A stretch of 64,000 nucleotides of DNA, from NCBI RefSeq assembly GCF_025717605.1, contig NZ_JAJIRQ010000008.1, positions 1-64,000 on the forward strand, read 5' to 3'. Positions 35,381-45,181 of this stretch are shown piece by piece (position 1 is the first letter of the stretch; each line of letters starts with the position of its first letter). Below the pieces are notes generated by a model. It was not told the DNA's origin and searched no databases. It saw only the letters and a program-made list of their open reading frames with translations. The DNA comes from Paucibacter sp. TC2R-5 (lineage in GTDB: Bacteria; Pseudomonadota; Gammaproteobacteria; Burkholderiales; Burkholderiaceae_C). Position numbers and translations under genes: made by a program.

Positions 35381-36694
35381 TTACAGGCCGGCCTTCATCT
35401 GACCGACGATGTGCTCGATGCGGTCCAGCACGCCGACCTGATCGACCGTGGTCAAGACCCGACCCTTGAGCACTTGGCGGCCACCGACCCAGACGTCGGA
35501 CACATGCTCGCGCCCGGCCACGTAAACCAGTTGCGCCTCGGGGTTGTAAACCGGCCGGCATTCCAACGCGTCAAGCGCAACTGCCACGACGTCGGCCAAT
35601 TTGCCCACTTCGAGCGAGCCCAGATCGCTAGCGCGGCCCATCGCCTTGGCGGCGCGGATGGTGGCCATCTCCAGCGCCGTGCGGGCCGACACCGTGGTCG
35701 AATTGCAGGTCGAGCCCTTGGCCAGCAAAGCCGCAGCGCGGATTTCGCCAAACATGTCCTGGCGGTTGTTCGAAGCCGCGCCGTCGGTACCCAGAATTAC
35801 GTTGACGCCGGCGGCTTCCAGGGCTGTGACGGGGCAAACACCTGAGGCCAGCTTCATATTCGAGTTGGGGTTGTGCACGAGATGCACTTTTTGCGCGGCC
35901 AGCATCGCAATCTCGGCCTCGTTCAGATGCACCATGTGCACGGCCATCATCTTCTCGTTCAAGACGCCCAGCTTGTTCAGGCGCTCAAGCGGGCGCATGC
36001 CGTGCTGCTGCACGCTGGAGTCGACCTCGAACTGGGTCTCGTGAATATGGCAATGCATCTGCATCTCATATTTTTCAGACAGCTCCCGCAAGGCGACAAA
36101 GGTCTCGTCCGACACCGTGTAAGGCGCATGCGGGGCCGAGGTCCAGTCCAGCGAGGCCTCGCCTTTGAACTGCTCATAGGCAGCCAGGCCGTTGGCGATG
36201 TATTCGGCCGCATTGGCCGCATAGCCGGTCGGGAAGTCGATCACATTGATGGACACACCGGCGCGGATGCCGCTGTCCAGCGCCGCCCGCGCCATCGCGG
36301 CGGGGAAGAAGTACATATCGTTCAGATAGGTGACGCCGCCGCGCAGTGCTTCGCAGGCCGACAGCATCGAACCCTGGTAGGTCCAGTCATCGCTGACCCA
36401 CTTCTTCTCCAGCGGCCAGATATGGTTTTGCAGCCAATCCATCAAAGGCACATCGTCGGCGACGCCACGCAGCAAGGACATCGCCGAATGGGTGTGGCCG
36501 TTGATCAGGCCGGGGATCAAGACATGTTCGCCCAGCTCGACGCGCTCGGCGTCCGGGTACTGGGCCTCGGCCTCAGCCCAGGGCAGAACAGCAGCGATGC
36601 GCTCGCCGCTGATCACCAGGGCGTGATCTTTCAACACGCCGCTGCCGGGAGCCATGCTCAGCAGCCAGCGAGCTTTCAGAATGGTGGTTTTCAT
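35381..36694 (-). CDS. mtaD: TRZ/ATZ-family amidohydrolase, probable 5'-methylthioadenosine/S-adenosylhomocysteine deaminase
   Basis: 437 aa, usual for the family. Metal ligands in 'GHTHSAMSLLRG' (His67, His69), 'HCHIHETQFE' and 'GTDGAASNNRQDM'. The sequence 'DDVPLMDWLQNHIWPLEKKW' is typical of MTA/SAH deaminases, which turn MTA into methylthioinosine. Related TRZ/ATZ enzymes deaminate other rings, so the substrate is a family-based guess. It lies 60 nt downstream of the nucleoside hydrolase gene; shared purine-nucleoside salvage makes co-regulation plausible. Confidence 0.82.
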   Translation of the reverse strand: MKTTILKARWLLSMAPGSGVLKDHALVISGERIAAVLPWAEAEAQYPDAERVELGEHVLIPGLINGHTHSAMSLLRGVADDVPLMDWLQNHIWPLEKKWVSDDWTYQGSMLSACEALRGGVTYLNDMYFFPAAMARAALDSGIRAGVSINVIDFPTGYAANAAEYIANGLAAYEQFKGEASLDWTSAPHAPYTVSDETFVALRELSEKYEMQMHCHIHETQFEVDSSVQQHGMRPLERLNKLGVLNEKMMAVHMVHLNEAEIAMLAAQKVHLVHNPNSNMKLASGVCPVTALEAAGVNVILGTDGAASNNRQDMFGEIRAAALLAKGSTCNSTTVSARTALEMATIRAAKAMGRASDLGSLEVGKLADVVAVALDALECRPVYNPEAQLVYVAGREHVSDVWVGGRQVLKGRVLTTVDQVGVLDRIEHIVGQMKAGL

Positions 36695-36754
36695 CTTTAC
36701 TCCATGAGTTTTGGTGCGATGGCCATGACTGTAGCCTTTTGAGGCTTAAGCGAC

Positions 36755-37732
36755 TTAGGCTGCGTCGAAAGCCTGATCGAAAATAGCCAGCACACGCTCA
36801 GCCTGCACCGCAATGCAAACCTGCTGCGCGGGGCAGCCGCTCCAAGGCGTTTGCGCGCCGCTGGGCTTGCGGAAGTCTTGGATGGTTTGGCCGCGCGCAA
36901 TGCCCTCGGTCACCACACGCACCGGCCCAGCACGCAGCGTGAAGGCCTCCGGCTCGATGGCATAAACGATGGCGCTGGCGTCATGTGCATAGACGCCATT
37001 GATGCCGTCCACCGATTGATAGAAATCCTGATAGTGGCGCGTGGCTTGCCAGAGGAAGTCGCCCACCTTCCCTCCACGCCCTTGGAGACTGGATAGATAG
37101 GCCTCACTCATCACCGTTTCGTGCGTAACGTCCAAGCCCACAATCACAACCGGCCAATCGGCGCTGAAGACCAGATCCGCCGCCTCGGGGTCGTTGATGA
37201 TATTGGCTTCGGCAACCGGCGTCACATTGCCGCAGCGCGCTTGAGTGCCGAAGGCGCCGCCCATCACGATGACGCGGTGTACCTTGCTCGCAATGCTGGG
37301 GTCATGGCGCAAAGCTAGTGCCAGATTGGTCAAGGGGCCGACGGCAATCAAGGTGATCGCACCGGGTTCGGCATTGACCATATCGCAAATCAGCTGGAAA
37401 GCGGGCCGTGCATCCAGGGGGCTAACTTCGACATTGATCATGCCGGCCACGCCGCCCAGACCATCGTCGCCATGCACATGGACGGAGAACTCACGCTCTG
37501 CATCCACATGCAAGGGCCCGGCGGCACCTTTGGCGACCGGCACCGCTTGCTCGAAAAACGCCGCCAGCAGTTGCCCGTTCCGGCTCGTCACCTCGACAGA
37601 GGCGTTGCCAAAAACCGTCGTGATGGCTCGCAAATCCAGCGCCGGATGGCGCGCCAGCAGGTAAAGCGCCATCGCATCGTCGATACCAGGGTCGGTATCG
37701 AAAATCACCGGCATGGGGTGTATTTTTTTCAT
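36755..37732 (-). CDS. Inosine/uridine-preferring nucleoside hydrolase
   Basis: 325 aa. The Ca-binding motif 'IFDTDPGIDDAMAL' (Asp12, Asp14, Asp18, Asp19) opens the protein; 'VMGGAF' and 'EANIINDPEAADLVF' with 'NGVYAHDASAI' give the remaining active-site residues. It splits the N-glycosidic bond of ribonucleosides, releasing ribose that the adjacent ribokinase would phosphorylate. ATG 37732 (MKKIHPMPV) is preferred over an upstream in-frame start. Part of the lacI-rbsK operon. Confidence 0.92.
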   Translation of the reverse strand: MKKIHPMPVIFDTDPGIDDAMALYLLARHPALDLRAITTVFGNASVEVTSRNGQLLAAFFEQAVPVAKGAAGPLHVDAEREFSVHVHGDDGLGGVAGMINVEVSPLDARPAFQLICDMVNAEPGAITLIAVGPLTNLALALRHDPSIASKVHRVIVMGGAFGTQARCGNVTPVAEANIINDPEAADLVFSADWPVVIVGLDVTHETVMSEAYLSSLQGRGGKVGDFLWQATRHYQDFYQSVDGINGVYAHDASAIVYAIEPEAFTLRAGPVRVVTEGIARGQTIQDFRKPSGAQTPWSGCPAQQVCIAVQAERVLAIFDQAFDAA

Positions 37733-37770
37733 TGCAATATCTCGCAAAAATTGAATCTCGCAAATTAGAT

Positions 37771-38730
37771 TCAGGCCAACTCGCCACGACGTGGCATCGC
37801 CGCCTGCACTCCACTGCGGCTGACCGCAATCGAAGCGGCCGCCTGGCCCAGGCGTACCGCGTCGGCAGCCGTCATGCCCTCGGCCAAGCCGGTGACCAGG
37901 CCGCCGACAAAAGTGTCGCCTGCCCCCACTGTGTCGATGGCTCGAACGGGCAACACCGGAAAATGCTGCATCGCTTCATTCGTGCACAGCAAGGCACCGT
38001 CGGAGCCCAGCGTGATCAGCACCTGCTTGACGCCGCTTTGCAACAACTGTGCCGCTGCCAGTCGGGCTTGCGCCAGCACAACGACCGGCTCGGCCAAGTC
38101 GGCCGTTTCAACATGAGGCCGCCCAGCGAGCTGATGGGCTTCGGTTTCATTCAACACCAACCAATCGGTCAGGCTCAACAATCCTGCCGGCAAGGCAAGC
38201 GCTGGAGCGGCGTTCAACACCGTGACAGCGCCACTCTTGCGAGCAAGCTCGAAAGCGGCTTGGATCGCCTCCAGCGGCACCTCGAGTTGCGCCACCACCA
38301 CCGCCGCTGCCCGCACAGTCGCCGCTGCGGCCTGCACATCGGCAGCGCTCAGGTCCGCATTGCTGCCGGGCACATAGACGATGGAATTCTCGCCGTCGCT
38401 GCTGCCGACCATGATGACGGCAATGCCGGGCAAGGCCTCAGCGTCGCGCACCACTGCGTCGCAAGCGACCCCCTCGGCCGCCAAGGCTTGCAGCAGCTCG
38501 CCCCCATATTGGCGCATGCCGACGCGGGCCACAAAATCCACTTCAGCGTTCAGGCGCGCCGCCGCCACCGCTTGGTTGCCGCCCTTGCCGCCCGGCGCCA
38601 TCACAAAAGCATCGCCGGTCAAGGTTTCACCGGGTGCCGGCAAGCGCGGCGCATGGGCCACCATATCCATATTGATGCTACCAACCACGAGTACGCGGCC
38701 TGCTTTGTTCTTTGTCATAAGTTCAGTCAT
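37771..38730 (-). CDS. rbsK: Ribokinase
   Basis: 319 aa, PfkB family. N-terminal signature 'VVGSINMDMVAHAPRLPAPG', 'APGGKGGNQAVAAARL' and C-terminal 'VRAIDTVGAGDTFVGG' with catalytic Asp272. It phosphorylates ribose to ribose-5-phosphate. Start ATG 38730 overlaps the LacI-family gene's stop by 4 nt, and the nucleoside hydrolase follows 38 nt downstream. No ribose ABC transporter is in the window, so the likely ribose source is nucleosides. Confidence 0.93.
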   Translation of the reverse strand: MTELMTKNKAGRVLVVGSINMDMVAHAPRLPAPGETLTGDAFVMAPGGKGGNQAVAAARLNAEVDFVARVGMRQYGGELLQALAAEGVACDAVVRDAEALPGIAVIMVGSSDGENSIVYVPGSNADLSAADVQAAAATVRAAAVVVAQLEVPLEAIQAAFELARKSGAVTVLNAAPALALPAGLLSLTDWLVLNETEAHQLAGRPHVETADLAEPVVVLAQARLAAAQLLQSGVKQVLITLGSDGALLCTNEAMQHFPVLPVRAIDTVGAGDTFVGGLVTGLAEGMTAADAVRLGQAAASIAVSRSGVQAAMPRRGELA

Positions 38731-39761
38731 CCCTGCATGCCCAGCTGCGGTGGCGCGGTGCTCTCGCGCAGCACCAATCGCGGCGTCAGCAGCACGTCTT
38801 TTATGGCGGCCGCTGGATTCTCGATGCGCGCAATGAGCACCCGCCCGGCCTCTGCACCCAGGCGCCTGACGCCGCAGCCGACGGTGGTCAAGGCCGGAAA
38901 CACATAACGGCTCAATTCAATATCATCAAAACCGACGATGGACAGCTGCTGCGGCAGCTTCAGGCCCAACTCGGTCGCGGCTCTGAGTGCGCCGATTGCC
39001 ATCATGTCGTTGCTTGCAAAAATGGCGGTGACGGGGTTCGAGCTTGCCCGATCAGCCTGAGCGCGCAAGATGCGCCGCGCGGCCTCATAGCCGCCGGGGC
39101 TGCTGAAGTCGCTCGCCGTGACCAAAGCTTCGTCGACCTCGATCCCGGCCTCACGTAGCGCATGGCGCCAGCCCTCCACGCGTTCTCGGGCAACCTCGAA
39201 TTCGGCGGGGCCGCTGATGCAAGCAATGCGGCGGTGCCCAAGGTCAATCAAATGCTTGACGGCGTTGCTGGCACCTTGGCTGTTGTCCACACTGACCCTG
39301 TCGGCGCGTGCACCGGCAACCAGCCGGTCCACCGTCACCGAGGGCACGCTGGCCAGCTTGAAAATCCGCGCCAGCGCTTCGTCGTCACCGGCCGAAGATA
39401 GCAACAGCCCGTCGACGCGCTTTTCCAGCAAGGTGCGCATGTATTGCTGCTGACGCTTGGGGTCGTTGTCGGAGTTGCACAGAAACACCGAGTAGCCGGC
39501 GAGGCGGCAACATTCCTCGACGCCGCACACCAGCTCCGCAAAAAACGGGTTTTGCACATTCGGCACCAAGACGCCAATGATCTTGGTTTCGCTCTTGCGC
39601 AAGGAGCGCGCCACCGCGCTGGGCAAATAGCCGATTTCATCGACCGCCGCCAGCACGCGCCGGCGTGCATCGGCGCTGACCGGCCGGGTGTCGTTCAAAA
39701 CATGGGAGACGGTGGTAAAGGACACGCCGGCCAGGATGGCTACGTCTTTGATCGTGCTCAA
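38727..39761 (-). CDS. LacI-family transcriptional regulator (RbsR-like)
   Basis: 344 aa. Helix-turn-helix at residues 3-25 ('IKDVAILAGVSFTTVSHVLN') with hinge 'LPSAVARSLRKSETKIIGVL', then a periplasmic-binding-protein-like effector domain ('FASNDMMAIGALRAATELGL', 'VGFDDIELSRYVFPALTTV'). The start is TTG 39761, since MSTIKDVA is the standard family opening and no ATG or GTG is in place. It should bind the perfect palindrome at 39796-39809 and control its own operon with rbsK and the nucleoside hydrolase. Likely effector ribose or a related metabolite (inferred). Confidence 0.9.
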   Translation of the reverse strand: MSTIKDVAILAGVSFTTVSHVLNDTRPVSADARRRVLAAVDEIGYLPSAVARSLRKSETKIIGVLVPNVQNPFFAELVCGVEECCRLAGYSVFLCNSDNDPKRQQQYMRTLLEKRVDGLLLSSAGDDEALARIFKLASVPSVTVDRLVAGARADRVSVDNSQGASNAVKHLIDLGHRRIACISGPAEFEVARERVEGWRHALREAGIEVDEALVTASDFSSPGGYEAARRILRAQADRASSNPVTAIFASNDMMAIGALRAATELGLKLPQQLSIVGFDDIELSRYVFPALTTVGCGVRRLGAEAGRVLIARIENPAAAIKDVLLTPRLVLRESTAPPQLGMQG

Positions 39762-39795
39762 GTGTGCTGACTCAGATGGGGTAAGGGCCTATGGA

Positions 39796-39809
39796 GGCAA
39801 ACGTTTGCC
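39796..39809. promoter_or_regulatory. LacI/RbsR-type operator
   Basis: GGCAAACGTTTGCC, a perfect 14-bp palindrome with the central CG typical of LacI-family sites (GCAAACGTTTGC type). It lies 35 nt upstream of the regulator's TTG start, in the promoter zone of the rbsK operon, which fits autoregulation. Confidence 0.85.
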
Positions 39810-39933
39810 AATTTGCGCAAGCATAGCCCAAGCCGGGAGCTCTTTGCAGCGCTCGACGAAGATATTCGCAGATCGCACGCGCTTGGCGGAACTTTCGCTT
39901 GATCGCCAAGTCCTGCAACGAGCTTGGGGTGCG

Positions 39934-39969
39934 AAAAAAAACCTCGCGCCCAAAAAGGGCTGCGAGGTT
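39934..39969 (-). terminator. Terminator after gltA
   Basis: On the minus strand AACCTCGC (39969-39962) and GCCC pair with GGGC and GCGAGGTT (39947-39940) over a U-rich loop, followed by a run of seven to eight U. It lies about 55 nt after the citrate synthase stop and closes the sdh-gltA transcript. Confidence 0.92.
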
Positions 39970-40023
39970 TGCTTTCGCTGCTGTAGCCGAGCGCCCTTGC
40001 CGAGCGCAGTGCCGCTACTGCGC

Positions 40024-41334
40024 TCAGCGCTTGTTGATCGCCAGCACGTCGCGTGCGGTGGCACCGACGAACAACTGGCGTGGGCGGCCAATCTTGTACT
40101 CTGGATCGCCGATCATTTCATTCAACTGGGCGATCCAGCCGACCGTGCGAGCCAAGGCGAAGATCGCCGTGAACAAGCTGACGGGGATGCCAATGGCGCG
40201 CTGCACGATGCCGGAGTAGAAGTCGACATTCGGGTACAGCTTGCGCGACACGAAATAGTCGTCTTCCAGAGCGATTTTCTCCAAGGCCATGGCGAGCTTG
40301 AACAGTGGATCGTCATGCAGACCCAGGGCCGTCAAGACCTCGTGGCAGGTTTCACGCATCAGCTTGGCGCGCGGGTCATAGTTCTTGTAGACCCGGTGAC
40401 CGAAGCCCATCAGCTTGACGCCGGAGTTCTTGTCCTTGACCTGCTTGATGAACTCGCCGATCTTCTCGACGCCGCCATTGCGCTGGATTTCTTCCAGCAT
40501 GGTCAGTGCCGCTTCGTTGGCGCCGCCGTGAGCCGGGCCCCACAAGCAAGCCACGCCGGCGGCGATGGCCGCAAACGGGTTGGTGCCGCTTGAGCCGCAC
40601 AGGCGCACGGTCGAGGTCGAGGCGTTTTGCTCATGGTCAGCGTGCAAGATGAAGATGCGCTCCATGGCCCGCACCAGCACTTCGTTCGGCTCGTACTTCT
40701 CGCAAGGTGTCGCGAACATCATGTGCATGAAATTGGCTGTGTAGCCCAGATCATTGCGCGGATAGATGAAGGGCTGGCCGATCGAATACTTGTAAGCCAT
40801 CGCGACCAGGGTCGGCATCTTGGCAATCAGGCGGATCGCGGCGATTTCGCGGTGCTCCGGATTGTTGATGTCGGTGCTGTCGTGATAGAAGGCCGACATC
40901 GCGCCGACCAGGCCGGTCATCACCGCCATCGGGTGCGCGTCACGGCGGAAGCCACGCAGGAAGAACTGCATCTGCTCATTGACCATGGTGTGATGCGTCA
41001 CACGGTGATCAAAGTCGGCTTTTTGAGCCGCGTTTGGCAGCTCTCCGTAAAGCAGCAAATGACAGGTTTCCAGGAAGTCGCAGTTGGTGGCCAACTGCTC
41101 GATCGGGTAGCCGCGGTACAGCAGTTCGCCCTTGTCACCGTCGATATAGGTAATGGTCGAATTGCACGAAGCAGTCGACAAGAAGCCGGGGTCGTAAGTG
41201 AACTTGCCCGTTTGCGCGTAGAGCTTGCGGATATCGATCACATCCGGGCCGACCGAGCCTTTGTAGATCGGCAGATCCATAGGAGGGCTGCCGTCCGAGA
41301 ACGACAGGGTGGCTTTGACGTCTGACGGGGTCAT
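40024..41334 (-). CDS. gltA: Citrate synthase (type II)
   Basis: 436 aa, the length of the hexameric, NADH-sensitive type of Gram-negative bacteria. Key segments are '[15 protein letters not shown]' and '[19 protein letters not shown]', each with a catalytic His, plus the Asp in '[20 protein letters not shown]'. It condenses oxaloacetate and acetyl-CoA to start the TCA cycle. It is the last gene of the sdhCDABE-gltA run, 43 nt after sdhE. Confidence 0.97.
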   Translation of the reverse strand: MTPSDVKATLSFSDGSPPMDLPIYKGSVGPDVIDIRKLYAQTGKFTYDPGFLSTASCNSTITYIDGDKGELLYRGYPIEQLATNCDFLETCHLLLYGELPNAAQKADFDHRVTHHTMVNEQMQFFLRGFRRDAHPMAVMTGLVGAMSAFYHDSTDINNPEHREIAAIRLIAKMPTLVAMAYKYSIGQPFIYPRNDLGYTANFMHMMFATPCEKYEPNEVLVRAMERIFILHADHEQNASTSTVRLCGSSGTNPFAAIAAGVACLWGPAHGGANEAALTMLEEIQRNGGVEKIGEFIKQVKDKNSGVKLMGFGHRVYKNYDPRAKLMRETCHEVLTALGLHDDPLFKLAMALEKIALEDDYFVSRKLYPNVDFYSGIVQRAIGIPVSLFTAIFALARTVGWIAQLNEMIGDPEYKIGRPRQLFVGATARDVLAINKR

Positions 41335-41377
41335 GAGCTTGTCCTTTTGACTTCTGAAAACACTTAAATAGAAACTT

Positions 41378-41686
41378 TTAAGCAGTGGTGGTTCTGAGCA
41401 TGCTCAGAACCTCTTGAACATCGGGTCTATCCAACTCGTCCGTCGCTTCCTTGCGGCGCAGCAGCAGGTCCAGCAAATCGTTATCGGCCAGATCCATCAA
41501 TACACGCAGCCCCTCGGCCTGAGTTTCGGTCAAACTGTCCGAATAGCTGTTGAAGAAGCGCTCAATGAAGAGATCATTCTCCAGCAGGCCGCGCCGGCAA
41601 CGCCAGCGCAGTTTGGAAAGCGCCCGCTCGTCGATCAATGCACCGGTGGGTGCGGCTTCGGGCTTCATTTCAACAGCAGGCTTCAT
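41378..41686 (-). CDS. sdhE: FAD assembly factor SdhE
   Basis: 102 aa. '[19 protein letters not shown]' corresponds to the RGxxE motif that contacts SdhA, and the compact helical fold ('[19 protein letters not shown]') fits. SdhE helps attach FAD covalently to SdhA. ATG 41686 is used; the ORF opens one codon earlier with TTG. It lies between sdhB and gltA, its usual place in Betaproteobacteria. The N-terminal 15 residues are Pro/Ala-rich and variable. Confidence 0.9.
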   Translation of the reverse strand: MKPAVEMKPEAAPTGALIDERALSKLRWRCRRGLLENDLFIERFFNSYSDSLTETQAEGLRVLMDLADNDLLDLLLRRKEATDELDRPDVQEVLSMLRTTTA

Positions 41687-41719
41687 CAATGGGCTTCAAG
41701 GGTTAGCAGACGAGGCGCA

Positions 41720-42424
41720 TCAGACCGCGCGGCGAACCATCATTTCCTTGATCTTGCCGATCGCCTTTGTCGGGTTCAGGCCCTTGGGGCAAACATCGAC
41801 GCAATTCATGATGGTGTGGCAACGGAACAAGCGGTACGGGTCTTCCAGGTTATCCAGACGCTCGGCGGTCGCTTCATCGCGGCTATCGGCAATGAAGCGA
41901 TAGGCTTGCAACAGACCAGCCGGGCCGACGAACTTGTCCGGGTTCCACCAGAAGCTTGGGCAAGAGGTCGAGCAACTTGCACACAAGATGCACTCATACA
42001 GGCCGTTGAGCTCATCGCGCTCTTCGGGGTACTGCAGGCGCTCCTTGTCGGGCAGCGGCGTGTCGTTGATCAAATAAGGCTTGATCGAGTTGTACTGCTT
42101 GAAGAACTGCGTCATGTCGACGATCAAGTCGCGCACCACCGGCAGACCCGGCAGCGGCTTCAAGACGATCACGCCGGGCAAGGTGCGCATATTGGTCAGG
42201 CAGGCCAGACCATTCTTGCCGTTGATATTCATTGCGTCTGAACCGCACACGCCTTCGCGGCAGCTGCGGCGGAAGCTCAGAGTCGGGTCCAGCGCCTTCA
42301 ACTTGCCCAGCGCGTCGAGCAACATGCGCTCGGTGCCGTCCAGCTCGACCTCCAAGGTCTGCATATAGGGCTTGGCATCCTTGTCCGGGTCGTAGCGGTA
42401 AATCTGAAAGGTACGCTTGGTCAT
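41720..42424 (-). CDS. sdhB: Succinate dehydrogenase iron-sulfur subunit
   Basis: 234 aa. The 2Fe-2S ligands are in 'SCREGVCGSDAMNINGKNGLAC'-like segment (about 56-77), the 4Fe-4S and 3Fe-4S ligands in 'CILCASCSTSCPSF' and 'CHTIMNCVDVCPKGLNP'. It passes electrons from the SdhA flavin to ubiquinone in the membrane. ATG 42424 begins 'MTKRTFQIYRYDPD'; the frame upstream overlaps the spacer to sdhA. Confidence 0.97.
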   Translation of the reverse strand: MTKRTFQIYRYDPDKDAKPYMQTLEVELDGTERMLLDALGKLKALDPTLSFRRSCREGVCGSDAMNINGKNGLACLTNMRTLPGVIVLKPLPGLPVVRDLIVDMTQFFKQYNSIKPYLINDTPLPDKERLQYPEERDELNGLYECILCASCSTSCPSFWWNPDKFVGPAGLLQAYRFIADSRDEATAERLDNLEDPYRLFRCHTIMNCVDVCPKGLNPTKAIGKIKEMMVRRAV

Positions 42425-42462
42425 TGTGTTTTCCTTGACTTCTTGTCTGTGGCAATCGCGCG

Positions 42463-44262
42463 TTAGAACGTGCGAACCTTGGGCGGAATAGATTCCACCG
42501 TCAGCGGCTTCAGGTTCACTGGTTTGTAGTCCAGGCGATTGCCTTCCGAATACCACAGCGTGTGTTTCATCCACTCGGCGTCGTTACGGCCATTCGGATG
42601 CTCAGGGGTGTCAGCATAGTCGTCCACCGTGTGCGCACCACGGCTTTCGCGGCGAGCCGCTGCCGAGATCATGGTGGCCTTGGCCGCTTCCATCAGGTTC
42701 TCGACCTCCAGCGCTTCGATGCGGGCGGTGTTGAAGACTTTGGACTTGTCCTTCAGCGTGATGGACTTGGCGCGCTCGGCGATGGCGAGAATCTTGCCGA
42801 CGCCTTCGTCCAGCGTCGCTTGGGTGCGGAACACACCGGCGTACTGTTGCATGGCGTTGCGCAAATCATTGGCCACGTCCTGCGCGTATTCGCCGGCGGC
42901 GCTTTCATCCAAACGCGCCACACGAGCGGCCGACTCGGCCCCCGCATCTTGCGGCAGCGGCTTGTGGATCTTGCTCTTCAGGCCCGACTCAACGATATGG
43001 TTGCCGGCCGCACGTCCGAACACCAACAAGTCCAGCAGCGAGTTGGTGCCCAGACGGTTGGCGCCGTGCACGCTCACGCATGCGCATTCACCCACCGCAT
43101 ACAGGCCGTTCACGACCGCGTTCGGGTTGCCATCTTTGGGGACCACGACCTGACCGTAGATATTGGTCGGGATGCCGCCCATCTGGTAATGGATGGTCGG
43201 CACGACAGGAATCGATTCCTTGGTGATGTCGACGTTGGCAAAGTTGTGGCCAATCTCGAACACCGAAGGCAGACGCTTCATGATGGTGTCGCCGCCCAAG
43301 TGGGTCATATCGAGCTCGATATAGTCCTTGTTCGGACCGCAGCCGCGACCTTCCTTGATCTCCTGGTCCATGCAGCGTGAGACGAAGTCACGTGGCGCCA
43401 AGTCCTTCAAGGTTGGCGCGTAGCGCTCCATGAAGCGCTCGCCATTGCAGTTGCGCAAAATCGCGCCTTCGCCACGGCAGCCTTCGGTCAGCAGCACGCC
43501 GGCCCCGGCCACGCCGGTCGGGTGGAACTGCCAGAACTCCATGTCTTCCAGCGGGATGCCGGCGCGCGCCGCCATGCCCAGGCCGTCACCGGTGTTGATG
43601 AAGGCATTGGTGGACGCCGCGAAGATGCGCCCTGCTCCGCCTGTGGCCAACAGCACGGTCTTGGCTTCCATGATGTGCAGCTCACCGGTTTCCATTTCCA
43701 GCGCGGTCACGCCGACCACGTCGCCGGCCTCGTCCTTGATCAGGTCCAAGGCCATCCACTCGACGAAGAACTGGGTCTTGGCCTTGACGTTTTGCTGATA
43801 CAGCGTGTGCAGCATCGCGTGACCGGTACGGTCGGCTGCAGCGCAAGCGCGCTGCACCGGCTTTTCACCGTAGTTGGCGGTGTGGCCGCCGAAGGGGCGC
43901 TGGTAAATCGTGCCGTCGGCATTGCGGTCGAAAGGCATGCCGAAGTGCTCAAGCTCGTACACCACCTTGGGCGCTTCGCGGCACATGAATTCGATGGCGT
44001 CTTGGTCACCCAGCCAGTCCGAACCCTTGACGGTATCGAAGAAGTGATAGTGCCAGTTGTCCTCGCTCATATTGCCCAGCGAAGCGCTGACGCCGCCCTG
44101 TGCGGCGACCGTGTGGGAGCGCGTCGGGAAGACCTTGGACAGCACTGCCACATTCAGGCCCGCCAGGGACAGTTGCAAGGAGGCGCGCATGCCCGAGCCA
44201 CCGGCTCCGACGATGACCACATCAAACTTACGCTTTGGAATCGACTTATTTGCCACCGTCAT
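42463..44262 (-). CDS. sdhA: Succinate dehydrogenase flavoprotein subunit
   Basis: 599 aa. FAD-binding 'VVIVGAGGSGMRASLQLS', the covalent-FAD His50 in 'TRSHTVAAQGG', the substrate site 'QFHPTGVAGAGVLLTEGCRGEG' (first His-Pro-Thr) and 'MGGIPTNIYGQV' are all present. Oxidises succinate to fumarate. ATG 44262 shares its first base with the sdhD stop (TGATG), so the two are coupled. 38 nt separate it from sdhB. Confidence 0.97.
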   Translation of the reverse strand: MTVANKSIPKRKFDVVIVGAGGSGMRASLQLSLAGLNVAVLSKVFPTRSHTVAAQGGVSASLGNMSEDNWHYHFFDTVKGSDWLGDQDAIEFMCREAPKVVYELEHFGMPFDRNADGTIYQRPFGGHTANYGEKPVQRACAAADRTGHAMLHTLYQQNVKAKTQFFVEWMALDLIKDEAGDVVGVTALEMETGELHIMEAKTVLLATGGAGRIFAASTNAFINTGDGLGMAARAGIPLEDMEFWQFHPTGVAGAGVLLTEGCRGEGAILRNCNGERFMERYAPTLKDLAPRDFVSRCMDQEIKEGRGCGPNKDYIELDMTHLGGDTIMKRLPSVFEIGHNFANVDITKESIPVVPTIHYQMGGIPTNIYGQVVVPKDGNPNAVVNGLYAVGECACVSVHGANRLGTNSLLDLLVFGRAAGNHIVESGLKSKIHKPLPQDAGAESAARVARLDESAAGEYAQDVANDLRNAMQQYAGVFRTQATLDEGVGKILAIAERAKSITLKDKSKVFNTARIEALEVENLMEAAKATMISAAARRESRGAHTVDDYADTPEHPNGRNDAEWMKHTLWYSEGNRLDYKPVNLKPLTVESIPPKVRTF

Positions 44263-44621
44263 CACAGTCTCCACAACACTTGAATCGCCCAGCCGGCGCA
44301 TCCCACCAACCACACCAAGGAGGCCACCTGCAAGAACAGGCGCACACCGACCGGCTTCACATAGTCCATCCAGATATCACGCACCCCAACCCAGGCGTGG
44401 AACGCCAGCGACAAGATCGTCACAAAGGTCAAAACCTTCATCCATTGCTGGGAAAAAATCGCCGCCCAATGGTCATAACCCAATTCACCGGGCATCAAAA
44501 ACTGCACCAGCAAAGCGACCGTGAACAGGGCCATCAAAACCGCCGTGATGCGCTGAGCCAGCCAATCACGCAGTCCGTAATGCGCACCGACGACGATGCG
44601 CTTGGAACCAAAAGTACTCAT
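44262..44621 (-). CDS. sdhD: Succinate dehydrogenase membrane anchor subunit
   Basis: 119 aa with three membrane helices (about 25-45, 60-80 and 92-115). 'AQRITAVLMALFTV' and 'AFHAWVGVRDIWMDYVKP' are family features; His75 and the Asp86-Tyr87 pair are in the quinone/heme region. Anchors the complex in the inner membrane with SdhC. It starts 22 nt after sdhC. Confidence 0.92.
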   Translation of the reverse strand: MSTFGSKRIVVGAHYGLRDWLAQRITAVLMALFTVALLVQFLMPGELGYDHWAAIFSQQWMKVLTFVTILSLAFHAWVGVRDIWMDYVKPVGVRLFLQVASLVWLVGCAGWAIQVLWRL

Positions 44622-44643
44622 GCTTGTGTTCTCCGAGTTCTAT

Positions 44644-45084
44644 TCAATACAAGCCAAACAACTTGGCGCCGAGCAACACGGTCAAGACCACGCTGCTGAC
44701 CAAGGTGAACACGGCCGAGTTATGCCCCTGCTCCTTGCTGACGCTGTGTGTGGCATCCATCCACAGATGCCGCACACCGGCGATGAAATGGTGCAGATAG
44801 GCCCACAGCAGACCCAAGACCACCAGCTTGACGAACCAGGCCGGCACGAAGCCGATGCCCGCTACGAAGGCATTGGTGAAGCTTTCATAGGAGATCTCCG
44901 AGGTCAGGCTGTTGTCAAACAGCCAGATCACGAAGGGCAGGAGCAAGAACATCATCACGCCGCTGACCCGGTGCAGGATCGACACGATGCCGGCCGGCGG
45001 CAAGCGATACGAAACGATCTGCGTGATATGAATATTGGTAAAAACCGGCCGTTTGGGCCTTGATCCGTTGGTGGTGTTCGTCAT
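44644..45084 (-). CDS. sdhC: Succinate dehydrogenase cytochrome b556 subunit
   Basis: 146 aa, three membrane helices. 'IVSILHRVSGVMMF' contains the conserved Ser-x-x-His-Arg quinone site, and 'HHFIAGVRHLWMD' holds the probable heme ligand His99. First gene of the sdhCDAB-sdhE-gltA run; 97 nt separate it from the gntR gene that reads in the same direction. Confidence 0.94.
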   Translation of the reverse strand: MTNTTNGSRPKRPVFTNIHITQIVSYRLPPAGIVSILHRVSGVMMFLLLPFVIWLFDNSLTSEISYESFTNAFVAGIGFVPAWFVKLVVLGLLWAYLHHFIAGVRHLWMDATHSVSKEQGHNSAVFTLVSSVVLTVLLGAKLFGLY

Positions 45085-45181
45085 ACCCAGCCTTTTGTTG
45101 TAATCAAATGAAACTCGCGCAGTTTATTGCAATGCAGCACGACCCATTGGCCCGACGTACCCGCCGCGCAACGCGAAAGGA

